Assembly (NCBI GenBank): GCA_023435545.1
Contig: JAEYRQ010000605.1
Location: forward strand, 1-7,047
From: Pseudomonadota bacterium
Lineage (GTDB): Bacteria; Pseudomonadota; Alphaproteobacteria; Rhizobiales; Tepidamorphaceae
DNA length: 7,047 bases
Direction of reading: 5' to 3'
Shown: positions 1 to 6,002 of the stretch, in pieces
Numbering within the stretch: the first letter of the stretch is position 1
How the letters are laid out: each line of letters begins with the position of its first letter
The notes under the pieces: model-generated
What the model was told of the DNA's origin: nothing
The model's database searches: none
Seen by the model: the letters and a program-made list of their open reading frames with translations, nothing else
Translations under genes and position numbers: made by a program

Positions 1-1
1 G

Positions 2-52
2 GAGTATGTCGTCCAGGACGGCGACGTGATGCATTTCCGCTTTGCCGCATAG
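2..52 (+). CDS. ychF: YchF family GTPase/ATPase, C-terminal end only
   Basis: Only the last 16 codons and the TAG stop are inside the window; the gene starts off the left edge. The reading frame beginning at base 2 gives a tail containing VVQDGDVMHFRF followed by two alanines. From memory of the family, a QDGDVMHFRF-type ending is the highly conserved C-terminus of YchF/OLA1 proteins, where it forms part of the TGS domain. YchF is a cytoplasmic Obg-related P-loop NTPase that prefers ATP, binds ribosomes and is linked to translation and oxidative stress responses. Its catalytic G domain cannot be inspected here. The next gene on the same strand starts 37 bp after the stop, so co-transcription with the MaoC genes is plausible. 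The assignment rests on a short but distinctive tail. Confidence 0.82.
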   Translation, partial: EYVVQDGDVMHFRFAA

Positions 53-76
53 GTCGAGGGTCGCGCATGACAGTGG

Positions 77-82
77 AAGGGG
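77..82 (+). promoter_or_regulatory. Ribosome binding site deciding the GTG start of the first MaoC gene
   Basis: AAGGGG lies 7 nt before the GTG at 90. The same frame stays open back to a TTG at 42 inside the end of ychF, but that stretch has no comparable site and its translation does not look like a MaoC N-terminus. The GTG at 90 is therefore preferred. Confidence 0.55.
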
Positions 83-89
83 ACCGCCC

Positions 90-569
90 GTGCCCGATCT
101 GGCCGCCACACGCTTCGCCTTCGAGGACTTCGTCAAGGGCGAGACCATCGAGTTCCACACCGTCACGGTCACCGCCGACGATATCATCGACTTCGCCGCC
201 GACTGGGATCCACAGCCGATGCACCTCGACGAGGAGGCCGGCCGTGCCACGCCGCTCGGCGGTCTCGCCGCCTCCGGCTGGCACATGATCTGCCTGATCA
301 TGCGCGGCATGTGCGAGGGCTTCCTGCTCGATTCGACATCCCAGGGTTCCCCCGGCGTGGACGAGGTCAACTGGCTGAAGCCGCTCAGGCCCGGCGACAC
401 GCTCACCATGCGCTACACGGTGCTGGACAAGCGCATGTCGCGCAGCCGACCGCATATCGGGCTGGTACACTTCCTCTTCGAGGCGATCAATCAGCGCGGC
501 GAGACCGTGGCGACCATCCGGAACCCGATCATGTTCGCCCGCCGCGAGGCGGCGGAGGCCGCCCGGTGA
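90..569 (+). CDS. MaoC-like (R)-specific hydratase/dehydratase, hotdog fold, first of a tandem pair
   Basis: A 159-aa single-hotdog protein of the MaoC dehydratase family, the usual length for one domain. Members hydrate 2-enoyl-CoA thioesters, or dehydrate (R)-3-hydroxyacyl-CoA, in the cytoplasm. The hydratase motif is at residues 39-47 (WDPQPMHLD). Asp40 and His45 match the catalytic Asp and His of the family motif G-D-x-N-P-x-H, with Gln in place of the usual Asn. The segment GGLAASGWH (57-65), typical of this subgroup, follows and leads into the central hotdog helix. The start is the GTG at 90, supported by AAGGGG upstream. The stop overlaps the start of the second MaoC gene (GTGA), indicating translational coupling and perhaps a heterodimer. 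The substrate is unknown. The enzyme could serve fatty acid, polyhydroxyalkanoate or mesaconyl-CoA-type metabolism, and nothing in the window decides this. Confidence 0.86.
   Translation: MPDLAATRFAFEDFVKGETIEFHTVTVTADDIIDFAADWDPQPMHLDEEAGRATPLGGLAASGWHMICLIMRGMCEGFLLDSTSQGSPGVDEVNWLKPLRPGDTLTMRYTVLDKRMSRSRPHIGLVHFLFEAINQRGETVATIRNPIMFARREAAEAAR
554..558 (+). promoter_or_regulatory. Ribosome binding site of the second MaoC gene
   Basis: GGAGG lies 7 nt before the GTG at 566, inside the last codons of the preceding gene. It fixes the short start and rejects the much longer open frame that runs upstream through the first MaoC gene. Confidence 0.6.
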
Positions 570-1042
570 CCAGTTTCGAGGACCTCGAAATCGGCCACGA
601 GGCCGAGATCGGCAGCCACACCTTCACCGCCGAGGAAATTGTCGCCTTCGCCCGGCGCTGGGACCCGCAGCCATTCCATATCGACGCCGAGGCGGCGGCG
701 AAGAGCCTGTTCGGTGGCCTCTGCGCCAGCGGCTGGCACACCGCCTGCGCCTGGATGCGACTCAATGTCGACTATGGCAAACGGCTCGCCGCCGAAGCGA
801 TCGCCGCCGGTGAAGAGCCGCCGCGCTTCGGCCCCTCCCCCGGCATCTCCAACCTCAAGTGGCCGAGGCCGGTCTATGAGGGCGACACGATCTCGTATGG
901 CTGGCGGATAACCTTCAAGCGGCCGCTGGCCTCGCGTCCCGAGTGGGGCCTGGTGCAATACGACGCATACGGCCTCAATCAGGACGGCCAGTCGGTGCTG
1001 ACCTTCGAAGGCAAGTTCTTCATGGGCCGCCAGCGCGCCTGA
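566..1042 (+). CDS. MaoC-like (R)-specific hydratase/dehydratase, second of a tandem pair
   Basis: A 158-aa paralogue of the preceding gene with the same hotdog layout. The catalytic motif WDPQPFHID (residues 32-40) keeps Asp33 and His38, and GGLCASGWH (50-58) matches GGLAASGWH of its neighbour. It differs in having a stretch about 15 residues longer between the central helix and the next strand, rich in Ala, Glu and Pro around residues 72-90, and in ending at a GKFFMGR-type strand. The frame is open far upstream, but the GTG at 566, with GGAGG before it and a 4-bp overlap with the previous stop, is the natural start. Because both copies retain the catalytic pair, the dimer may have two working sites, or the two may act on different acyl-CoAs. 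In known paired hotdog dehydratases such as HadAB, often only one partner is catalytic. The substrate is unknown. Confidence 0.86.
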   Translation: MTSFEDLEIGHEAEIGSHTFTAEEIVAFARRWDPQPFHIDAEAAAKSLFGGLCASGWHTACAWMRLNVDYGKRLAAEAIAAGEEPPRFGPSPGISNLKWPRPVYEGDTISYGWRITFKRPLASRPEWGLVQYDAYGLNQDGQSVLTFEGKFFMGRQRA

Positions 1043-1053
1043 GCGTACGAAGA

Positions 1054-1080
1054 AGGCCGGCGAGAGAGCCCCGCCGGCCT
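1054..1080. terminator. Hairpin between convergent genes, likely bidirectional terminator
   Basis: A perfect 9-bp inverted repeat (AGGCCGGCG and CGCCGGCCT) has a 9-nt loop. It sits 11 bp after the stop of the second MaoC gene and 23 bp beyond the stop of the convergent chemoreceptor. On the + strand no T run follows. On the - strand TCTTCGT follows, a weak T-rich tail, so termination is better supported for the chemoreceptor mRNA. For the + strand it may act as a 3' end-stabilising or Rho-assisted hairpin. Confidence 0.6.
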
Positions 1081-1103
1081 CATGACAAGTCCGATGCGGG
1101 CGT

Positions 1104-3752
1104 TCAGGCCGCCCGGAGTTCCGCGAGGAACCGGCCGACCTCGGACTTCAGCCGATCGGCCTCCTCCGACATCTGCCGCGAGGCATCCAGCACCTCGCTC
1201 GCGACGCCGCCGGTCTCGGTGCTGGCTTCGGCCACCGTACCCATGTTGGAGGAGACCTGGGCCGTTCCGGCCGCGACCTCCTGGACCGACCGCGCGATTT
1301 CGGAGGTGGCGGCGCCCTGCTCCTCCACCGCGGCCGCGATCGAGCCGGCGATGTCGCTGATCTTGGCGATGGTGTGCCCGATCCCGTCGATCGCCGAGAC
1401 GGCCTCGGTGGTCGCCCGCTGCATGCCGGCGATCTGCTCGCCGATCTCCTCGGTCGCCTTGGCGGTCTGGCTGGCGAGCGTCTTCACCTCGTTGGCGACG
1501 ACCGCAAAGCCCCTGCCCGCCTCGCCGGCCCGTGCCGCCTCGATCGTCGCGTTGAGGGCGAGGAGATTGGTCTGGGCGGCGATCGACTGGATGAGGCTCA
1601 CCACCGCTCCGATCCTCTCGGAGGCTTCCGCCAGGCTGCGCACGCGATTGGTCGTCTGCTCCGCCTCGCTGACGGCCTCGCCGGCGATACGCGTGGATTC
1701 CGACACCTGGCGGCTGATCTCGGCGATCGAACTGGCCAGTTCCTCGGCGGTGGATGCCACCACCTGGACGTTGCCGGCCGCCTGGTCCGAGGCCTGGGCG
1801 GTTTCGCGCACCTGATCGCTGGTGCGGCTGGCGATGCAGGACATCCGCGTGGCGCTGTCCTGCATGTGCACGGCCGAGCTGCCGACGTTGCCGACCACGC
1901 TCTGCACGCTCGCCTCGAAGGAGTCCGCGAGTTGAAGACGGGCGATCCGCCGCTCCTCGGACGCCCGGTGGCGCTCCTCCTGGGCACGGGCATTGGCCGC
2001 CTCGATCTCCCGGGCATTGTCCCGGAACACCACCAGCGCCTCCGCCATCTCGGCGATCTCGTCCTTGCCGCCGGCCGGGATCTCGGCCTCGAGGTCGCCC
2101 TGGGCGATCGAGCGCATCGCGGTGCCGAGCGCCAGCAGGCGGTTGGTGATAGCGCGCGGCACGTAGACCAGCGCGAAGCCGAGCGCGACCAGCACGCCGA
2201 TGCCCGCTGCCACCAGGAGCCACATGCGCGCCTGAGCCAGCGCGGACTCTGCGGCCGCGGCACTCGCCTGGCCGGCGGACTGTACGCTCGCCACCACCTT
2301 GGCAACCGTCAGGCCGAGTTCGTCGGCCTTCTCGCGGGTGCCGGCGAGTTGGATGGCACTGGTGGACTCGGCCTCCAGTTCCGCCATGCGGATCGATGGA
2401 ATACCGCCTGCGCCCTGTGCGAACGCCATCAGGGCTGTGGCAGCCTTGGCGATCGCCGGCTCCTGGTCGGCGATGCTCGCCAGCGTCACCTCTAGATCCG
2501 ACGACTCCCGGGTCACCTCGAGGATCGAGCGCGCCAAGGCGTCGCTGGTCGGCGCAGTCGCGGTCGCAGCGAGCAATCCGGCAAGGCGGTTGCTCTTGGC
2601 GGCGAGCTCCATGAGGTTGCTGAAGCGGGGCAACTCGACATCGATGAGACCGCGCATGGCCCTGTCGGAGTTGTTCTTGAGATCGATGCCCACCAGCCGG
2701 ATGTTGACCTGGGCGGTGCGGATGGCCGGCGTTACGACCTCCTCGATCGTCTGCTCGAGCGAGCGGGCGAGGCCAACCAGACGCTCCACCTCGCCCGCGG
2801 CGTCGATGCGGGTCATGGGGCCGGCGTCCGAATCGAGCGCCAGCTTGCGTTGCTCGAACACGCTCTCATCGCCGATCGTCGTCTCCAGCAGCGCCCTGGC
2901 CGCCGTCAGGAGTTGCTCCATCTGCGGATCATCGCCGAGCTTGAGTATCGAGGAGTGCAGCCGCGAGGTCACCGGAACGGCATCCCGCCAGACGTCGTCG
3001 ACCTGCCCGATCGTGGGGGCGTTCATGGTACGACCGATCGCACGGGCGAGCTGCATCGCACCGTCGCGCACGTCGTACAGCAGGATGAGCTTCCCGATCG
3101 TTTCCTCCGACAGCTTGCGCACGCCCTCGTCGGTCGTCGCGCCGAGACTGTCGGCAGCTTCGGTGAAGGCGTCACTGGTCGCTGCGATCAGCGGCGCCAG
3201 TTCATCGAGCAGCACCTCATGCGCTTCGGTCATGTGGGCGACCGCTTTTTCGCGCGCCGTCGCTGCATCGAGACGCTGGCTCACGAGCCCGTCCTGTGCC
3301 TCGACCGTTGCCAGCATCTGCCGGCTTTGGGCCTCGAGCGACTTGACCTGCTCGGGGTCGACACCAAGCTGCTCGAGCGCGCGGATCTGCTGATTCAGCG
3401 TCCCGAACCGGCTCCTCAGGCCCAGGAAGGTATTGTAGCGCTCGTCCTGCGTGCGGGCGCCATCCAGCATCGGCGCCGCCGCCGCCAGTCTGGCGCTCTC
3501 GGCCGCCACGTTCTGCGCGGCGGTGATGGCCGGCAGGCTGCGCTGCGTCACCGCGTCGAGTTCCGCGCGGATCGACCCGAACTGCACCAGCGCCACGCCG
3601 CAGGAGACGAGCCCCGCTGTTGCGACCGCCACGAAGGCGAAGGTGAGACGTCCCCGGAGGCCGAAGCCGCCGCGGCGGGCAGCCGGTGCCGGCTCGCCCG
3701 ATTCAACCTCGCCGAGTCCCGGCTCCAGGTCGTCGATCGTATCGTTCTGCAT
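1104..3752 (-). CDS. Methyl-accepting chemotaxis protein with large helical periplasmic sensor
   Basis: An 882-aa transmembrane chemoreceptor. Layout: cytoplasmic N-terminal tail rich in Asp/Glu (1-30), membrane helix about 36-58, periplasmic region about 59-509, membrane helix about 510-531, HAMP about 532-584, and coiled-coil signalling domain about 610-870. The signalling tip is complete, with [19 protein letters not shown] at 726-744 then [11 protein letters not shown] at 746-756; this part binds CheA and CheW. Likely methylation sites are the Glu pairs 670/671 (STAEELASS) and 810/811 (VEEQGAAT). There is no CheR-docking pentapeptide at the C-terminus, which ends AELRAA. The sensor, about 450 residues, is much longer than the roughly 150 residues of Tar/Tsr. 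It is predicted all-helical and looks like the TorS type rather than Cache; this is by eye only, and the ligand is unknown. The ATG at 3752 has GGGGGA 5 nt upstream. No other chemotaxis gene is nearby. Confidence 0.95.
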   Translation of the reverse strand: MQNDTIDDLEPGLGEVESGEPAPAARRGGFGLRGRLTFAFVAVATAGLVSCGVALVQFGSIRAELDAVTQRSLPAITAAQNVAAESARLAAAAPMLDGARTQDERYNTFLGLRSRFGTLNQQIRALEQLGVDPEQVKSLEAQSRQMLATVEAQDGLVSQRLDAATAREKAVAHMTEAHEVLLDELAPLIAATSDAFTEAADSLGATTDEGVRKLSEETIGKLILLYDVRDGAMQLARAIGRTMNAPTIGQVDDVWRDAVPVTSRLHSSILKLGDDPQMEQLLTAARALLETTIGDESVFEQRKLALDSDAGPMTRIDAAGEVERLVGLARSLEQTIEEVVTPAIRTAQVNIRLVGIDLKNNSDRAMRGLIDVELPRFSNLMELAAKSNRLAGLLAATATAPTSDALARSILEVTRESSDLEVTLASIADQEPAIAKAATALMAFAQGAGGIPSIRMAELEAESTSAIQLAGTREKADELGLTVAKVVASVQSAGQASAAAAESALAQARMWLLVAAGIGVLVALGFALVYVPRAITNRLLALGTAMRSIAQGDLEAEIPAGGKDEIAEMAEALVVFRDNAREIEAANARAQEERHRASEERRIARLQLADSFEASVQSVVGNVGSSAVHMQDSATRMSCIASRTSDQVRETAQASDQAAGNVQVVASTAEELASSIAEISRQVSESTRIAGEAVSEAEQTTNRVRSLAEASERIGAVVSLIQSIAAQTNLLALNATIEAARAGEAGRGFAVVANEVKTLASQTAKATEEIGEQIAGMQRATTEAVSAIDGIGHTIAKISDIAGSIAAAVEEQGAATSEIARSVQEVAAGTAQVSSNMGTVAEASTETGGVASEVLDASRQMSEEADRLKSEVGRFLAELRAA

Positions 3753-3876
3753 GGATATCCCCCAGCGATATCAGCGCGGAGCATGGCACTCCCGGACTCC
3801 GGAATCCCTCACTAGCTGTGAATGTCAGGTTAAGGCGATTCAACTTTCGCGCGTCGAAGCGGTTACTACGTCGCGC
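3753..3876 (-). other. Upstream region of the chemoreceptor gene, promoter not identified
   Basis: This stretch lies between the terminator of the upstream operon and the chemoreceptor start, so it should hold the chemoreceptor's own promoter. It is less GC-rich than its surroundings from about 3815 to 3870. I found no pair of -35 and -10 boxes at acceptable spacing, and no clear sigma-54 or sigma-28 motif. A TTAACC on the minus strand (3828-3833) resembles a CtrA half-site, but its partner is off-spacing. Confidence 0.4.
3758..3763 (-). promoter_or_regulatory. Ribosome binding site of the chemoreceptor, flanked by GATATC repeats
   Basis: On the minus strand GGGGGA precedes the ATG by 5 nt. 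Copies of the self-complementary hexamer GATATC lie on both sides (3754-3759 and 3767-3772) and could pair in the mRNA to form a 6-bp stem with most of the ribosome binding site in a 7-nt loop. Whether this matters for translation is unknown. Confidence 0.5.
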
Positions 3877-3911
3877 AAGAAAAAGGCGCGGCGGCACTAG
3901 GCCACCGCGCC
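3877..3911 (-). terminator. Strong intrinsic terminator of the aldolase-bicupin operon
   Basis: Read on the minus strand, an 11-bp stem (one arm GGCGCGGTGGC, the other GCCGCCGCGCC, ten Watson-Crick pairs and one G-T wobble) with a 5-nt loop CTAGT is followed at once by TTTTTCTT. This is the classic form of a Rho-independent terminator. It lies 45 bp after the bicupin stop and separates that operon from the chemoreceptor gene downstream. A second, shorter hairpin (6-bp stem, 3932-3946) lies between it and the stop codon. Confidence 0.9.
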
Positions 3912-3955
3912 AGTCTCGGGAGGAAACGGATGGGCGCGTCGCGCCCGCTGGCGTC

Positions 3956-4816
3956 TCAGGCCCCGTCGGGCATCGGATACTCGTCGGCGTTCAGCACGAC
4001 GCCCGGCCGCTTGGAGAAGTCGACACGCGGCGGGCTGAAGATGTCGATGAACACGGCGGGGCCATAGTTCACCTTCCGCGAGGTGTGGATGACCCGCGCC
4101 GGGATGATCAGCGTCGAGGGCGCGCCGTATTCGCCGTGGTCGTCCTCGCGCCACTCGGCCATGTCGGGCACCCACGGATAGCGCAGATGGTGCTTGTAGG
4201 TGCCCTGCAGCAGCACCGACGCCTGCTCGAAGTCGTCGTGCCAGTGCGGGCTGAGCTTCGAGGTGTCGCGCGGGGCGTCGGAAACCTCGAACATGTTGAC
4301 CATCAGGCTGCGGCTGCGGAACAGCTTCGAGGGCATCGCCGCGCTCGCGCCGAGTTCGTAGTCGCCCAGCCGGTAGTGGCGGATCCGGTAGCCACCGACC
4401 GGCTCCGGCCACGGCTCGAGCGGCGCCACCTCCGGCCCGCCATCGGCATATCGCGCGGCGTTGCCGGCCTTCGCCATCAGGTCACCGGCCTCGCGCGAGA
4501 AGACCCGGGCGACATAGCCGCGATCGTTGACGGTGATGGCACTCTGGCCGGGTGGCAGGATCGTAACGGAGTCGCCGCCCGCCTCGAGCCGCTCGCCGCC
4601 GGCCTCAACCGTCGCCGACACGTTCGGCGGCAGCATCAGGAAGTATTCGTCGGGGTTGTCCGCCCGCTCCAGCCGGGCGCCGGGCTCGACCTGCGAGACC
4701 GCGACGACGAAATTCGCGCCGCGTGTCAGCCAGGTGCGGCTGCCCGGTTCGTCGGTGATCTGAGGCGGCTCGGCGTAGTGCCGGCCTTGGGTGGCTTCGC
4801 GCACCGGTATCGTCAT
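3956..4816 (-). CDS. Bicupin metalloprotein of unknown function
   Basis: A 286-aa protein with two cupin beta-barrels. The C-terminal barrel carries a full metal site: His191 and His193 in PHWHDDFE, Glu197 in the same segment, and His244 in the second cupin motif (PARVIH). This is the usual three-His, one-Glu set for Fe, Mn or Zn. The N-terminal barrel (about 25-110) keeps cupin spacing, with PGARLE at 45-50 and an ILPPG turn at 86-90, but has no histidines at the ligand positions, so it is probably structural. No signal peptide is seen, so it is presumably cytoplasmic. The ATG at 4816 has GGGAGGA 4 nt upstream, in the 19-nt gap after the aldolase stop; longer in-frame extensions run into the aldolase gene and are rejected. 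Possible roles are dioxygenase (gentisate type), isomerase or lyase acting with the aldolase. I do not recognise a characterised member. Confidence 0.85.
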   Translation of the reverse strand: MTIPVREATQGRHYAEPPQITDEPGSRTWLTRGANFVVAVSQVEPGARLERADNPDEYFLMLPPNVSATVEAGGERLEAGGDSVTILPPGQSAITVNDRGYVARVFSREAGDLMAKAGNAARYADGGPEVAPLEPWPEPVGGYRIRHYRLGDYELGASAAMPSKLFRSRSLMVNMFEVSDAPRDTSKLSPHWHDDFEQASVLLQGTYKHHLRYPWVPDMAEWREDDHGEYGAPSTLIIPARVIHTSRKVNYGPAVFIDIFSPPRVDFSKRPGVVLNADEYPMPDGA

Positions 4817-4835
4817 GTCGTCCTCCCGTTCTGGT

Positions 4836-5612
4836 TCAGGCGGGCTTACCCATGTCTTCGACGAGCCTGAGAGCGGCCTGCCGCATGAATCCCTGGTCGG
4901 AGGAGACGATGAACGCACTGGCACCGAGCCCGGCGAACACCTCCGCCTCCTGCGGCCCGGCGACCATGATGCAGACCGGCTTGCCGGCCGCCCGCGCGGC
5001 CGCCAGGATGCGCTCCGCAGCCTGGCGCACCTCCGGCGCGTCCATGCCCGTCGCTCCGAAGGCGACCGCGAGATCGCCGCGGCCGATGAAGACCGCGTCG
5101 ATCCCTTCGACGGCGACGATCTCGTCGATCTCGTCCAGCGCCTCCCGGTCCTCGATCATGGCAATCACAGTGGTCTGCGCGTCTGCCGCGTCCACATGCG
5201 GCCACATGCCGACGGCGCCGTAACGGCCTGCCCGGGTCGTGTTGGAGAAGCCGCGCCTGCCGCCCCGATAGCGGCAGGCCGCGGCGACCTCGCGAGCCTT
5301 CGCTACCGACAGGACGTGCGGCACCAGGACGCCGGTGGCGCCGATGTCGAGCATTGACAGAATGCTGGCGGCCGACGGCTCCGCCACCCTGACAATGCCC
5401 GCGGTCCCCGATGCGCGCGCCGCCAGCAGCCCCACGTCGATCGCCCCGCGGTCGAACGGACCATGCTCCTCGTCGATCACTACGAAATCGAAGCCGAGGT
5501 CGCCCAGGATCTCAATCGGCTGCGGCGCAGGCGTCTTGATGAAAGTCCCGAGCAGGCGCTCGCCGGCGATCAGGCGTTTTCTGAAATCGGACGCGGACGG
5601 GCGGCTGGCCAA
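4836..5612 (-). CDS. HpcH/HpaI family class II aldolase
   Basis: A 258-aa cytoplasmic TIM-barrel enzyme of the HpcH/HpaI aldolase/citrate lyase family, normal in length. Family members cleave or form C-C bonds through a metal-bound pyruvate enolate, for example 4-hydroxy-2-oxoheptanedioate into pyruvate and succinic semialdehyde. Key residues stand out: His50 in IDEEHGP, Arg75 in IVRVAEP, Glu154 in AMIED and Asp180 in IGRGDLA. As I remember them, E. coli HpaI uses His45, Arg70, Glu149 and Asp175, so all four sit at a constant offset of +5, strong support for an active enzyme. GATGVLVPHV (91-100) is another family hallmark. The start is a TTG at 5612, chosen because AGGAGGAG lies 6 nt upstream. 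It is the first gene of an operon with the bicupin. The acceptor aldehyde cannot be read from sequence, so calling it hpaI would be too specific. Confidence 0.92.
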   Translation of the reverse strand: MASRPSASDFRKRLIAGERLLGTFIKTPAPQPIEILGDLGFDFVVIDEEHGPFDRGAIDVGLLAARASGTAGIVRVAEPSAASILSMLDIGATGVLVPHVLSVAKAREVAAACRYRGGRRGFSNTTRAGRYGAVGMWPHVDAADAQTTVIAMIEDREALDEIDEIVAVEGIDAVFIGRGDLAVAFGATGMDAPEVRQAAERILAAARAAGKPVCIMVAGPQEAEVFAGLGASAFIVSSDQGFMRQAALRLVEDMGKPA

Positions 5613-5618
5613 GGGCGG

Positions 5619-5626
5619 CTCCTCCT
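5619..5626 (-). promoter_or_regulatory. Very strong ribosome binding site at the TTG start of the aldolase
   Basis: AGGAGGAG on the minus strand, 6 nt before the TTG at 5612, nearly matches the full anti-Shine-Dalgarno complement. It decides the TTG start and may compensate for the weak start codon. The operator-like palindrome directly abuts it. Confidence 0.75.
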
Positions 5627-5659
5627 GTTTCGAATAACGGAACGAAATCTTGTCTTTCG
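5627..5659 (-). promoter_or_regulatory. Cluster of TTTCG/CGAAA half-sites, candidate repressor operator
   Basis: On the minus strand, GTTCCG, a 5-nt spacer and CGAAAC form a 17-bp imperfect palindrome (5627-5643, five of six pairs matching). Next to it, CGAAA and TTTCG form a perfect inverted repeat with a 7-nt spacer (5643-5659). Both lie between the -10 element and the ribosome binding site, a position suited to repression. The half-site plus 5-nt spacer form resembles operators of some IclR-type regulators of catabolic genes; that comparison is from memory. No regulator gene is in the window. Confidence 0.4.
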
Positions 5660-5662
5660 CAA

Positions 5663-5692
5663 CAGATAGCCGGATGCTGACGAGCGGGTCAA
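5663..5692 (-). promoter_or_regulatory. Putative sigma-70 promoter of the aldolase-bicupin operon
   Basis: On the minus strand TTGACC (5687-5692) is followed after 17 nt by CTATCT (5664-5669), close to the alphaproteobacterial housekeeping pattern of TTGAC and CTATAT-like boxes. The predicted start of transcription is near 5656, giving a leader of about 44 nt that contains the palindromes and ribosome binding site. No test beyond motif spacing is possible here. Confidence 0.5.
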
Positions 5693-5813
5693 GTCCGCGC
5701 CCGGGTCTGCGATCGGCCGCGAGGGCAAGGGACTGTAGCTGCCCGGAACCGGCTTGAACGACTCAGCGGACCAAGAGAGGCTGTCCTGCCGCAGGGGCAA
5801 TCAGGGGCTCGAC

Positions 5814-6002
5814 ATGAACACCGACAATCGCATCACCGTCACCGACATCAACATCCCGTTCGGACGGCTTATCGTCATCTTCATCATCTGGGGCCTGGCA
5901 GCCGTCCCCGCTGCCCTCATCCTCGGGATCATCTTCTCGCTGATATCGGTGGTGTTCACCGGCTTCCTTGGCGGCATCATGGGCTTCACGAGCCACATGT
6001 AG
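5814..6002 (+). CDS. Small hydrophobic membrane protein, unknown function
   Basis: A 62-aa protein that I do not recognise. A polar start (residues 1-17, with ITVTDINIPFGR at 7-18) is followed by about 39 almost purely hydrophobic residues (19-57), rich in Ile with Pro32 in the middle and a Gly-rich end. This could be one long or two tightly packed membrane helices. Coding is supported by C or G at nearly every third codon position (Ile is almost always ATC) and by AGGGG 6 nt before the ATG at 5814. An in-frame TTG at 5754 would add 20 polar residues but has weaker support. The gene is convergent with the flavin hydroxylase, and their 3' ends overlap by 17 bp. No clear promoter is visible on this strand; weak TTG-containing hexamers occur near 5651 and 5754. 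It may be a small stress or envelope protein, but this is a guess. Confidence 0.65.
   Translation: MNTDNRITVTDINIPFGRLIVIFIIWGLAAVPAALILGIIFSLISVVFTGFLGGIMGFTSHM

Noticed and set aside
42..89. TTG at 42 as the start of the first MaoC gene
   Set aside because: It would overlap the ychF stop and add 16 residues unlike a MaoC N-terminus. The GTG at 90 has a good ribosome binding site.
3790..3808. Short imperfect tandem repeat of a CCGGAGT-like unit upstream of the chemoreceptor
   Set aside because: Only two short imperfect units are present in GC-rich DNA, easily produced by chance.
943..3815. Several long open frames antisense to the chemoreceptor gene
   Set aside because: They are explained by GC-rich codon structure: their translations are low-complexity Ser/Arg/Ala/Pro-rich mixtures with no recognisable domain, while the minus frame encodes a complete MCP.
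3828..3843. CtrA-like site (TTGA-N6-TTAACC on the minus strand) upstream of the chemoreceptor
   Set aside because: The known CtrA pattern is TTAA-N7-TTAA; here the spacer is one base short and one half has a mismatch. It may be a lone half-site, so no call is made.
3932..3946. GGGCGC-GTC-GCGCCC hairpin just after the bicupin stop
   Set aside because: Its 3-nt loop and lack of a T run make it a poor terminator, and a far stronger one follows at 3877-3911.
3686..4870. Long + strand open frame opposite the bicupin gene
   Set aside because: It has no domain signal and is rich in Arg, His and Val as expected of an antisense shadow. It also runs through the intrinsic terminator and the bicupin, whose own frame is clearly coding.
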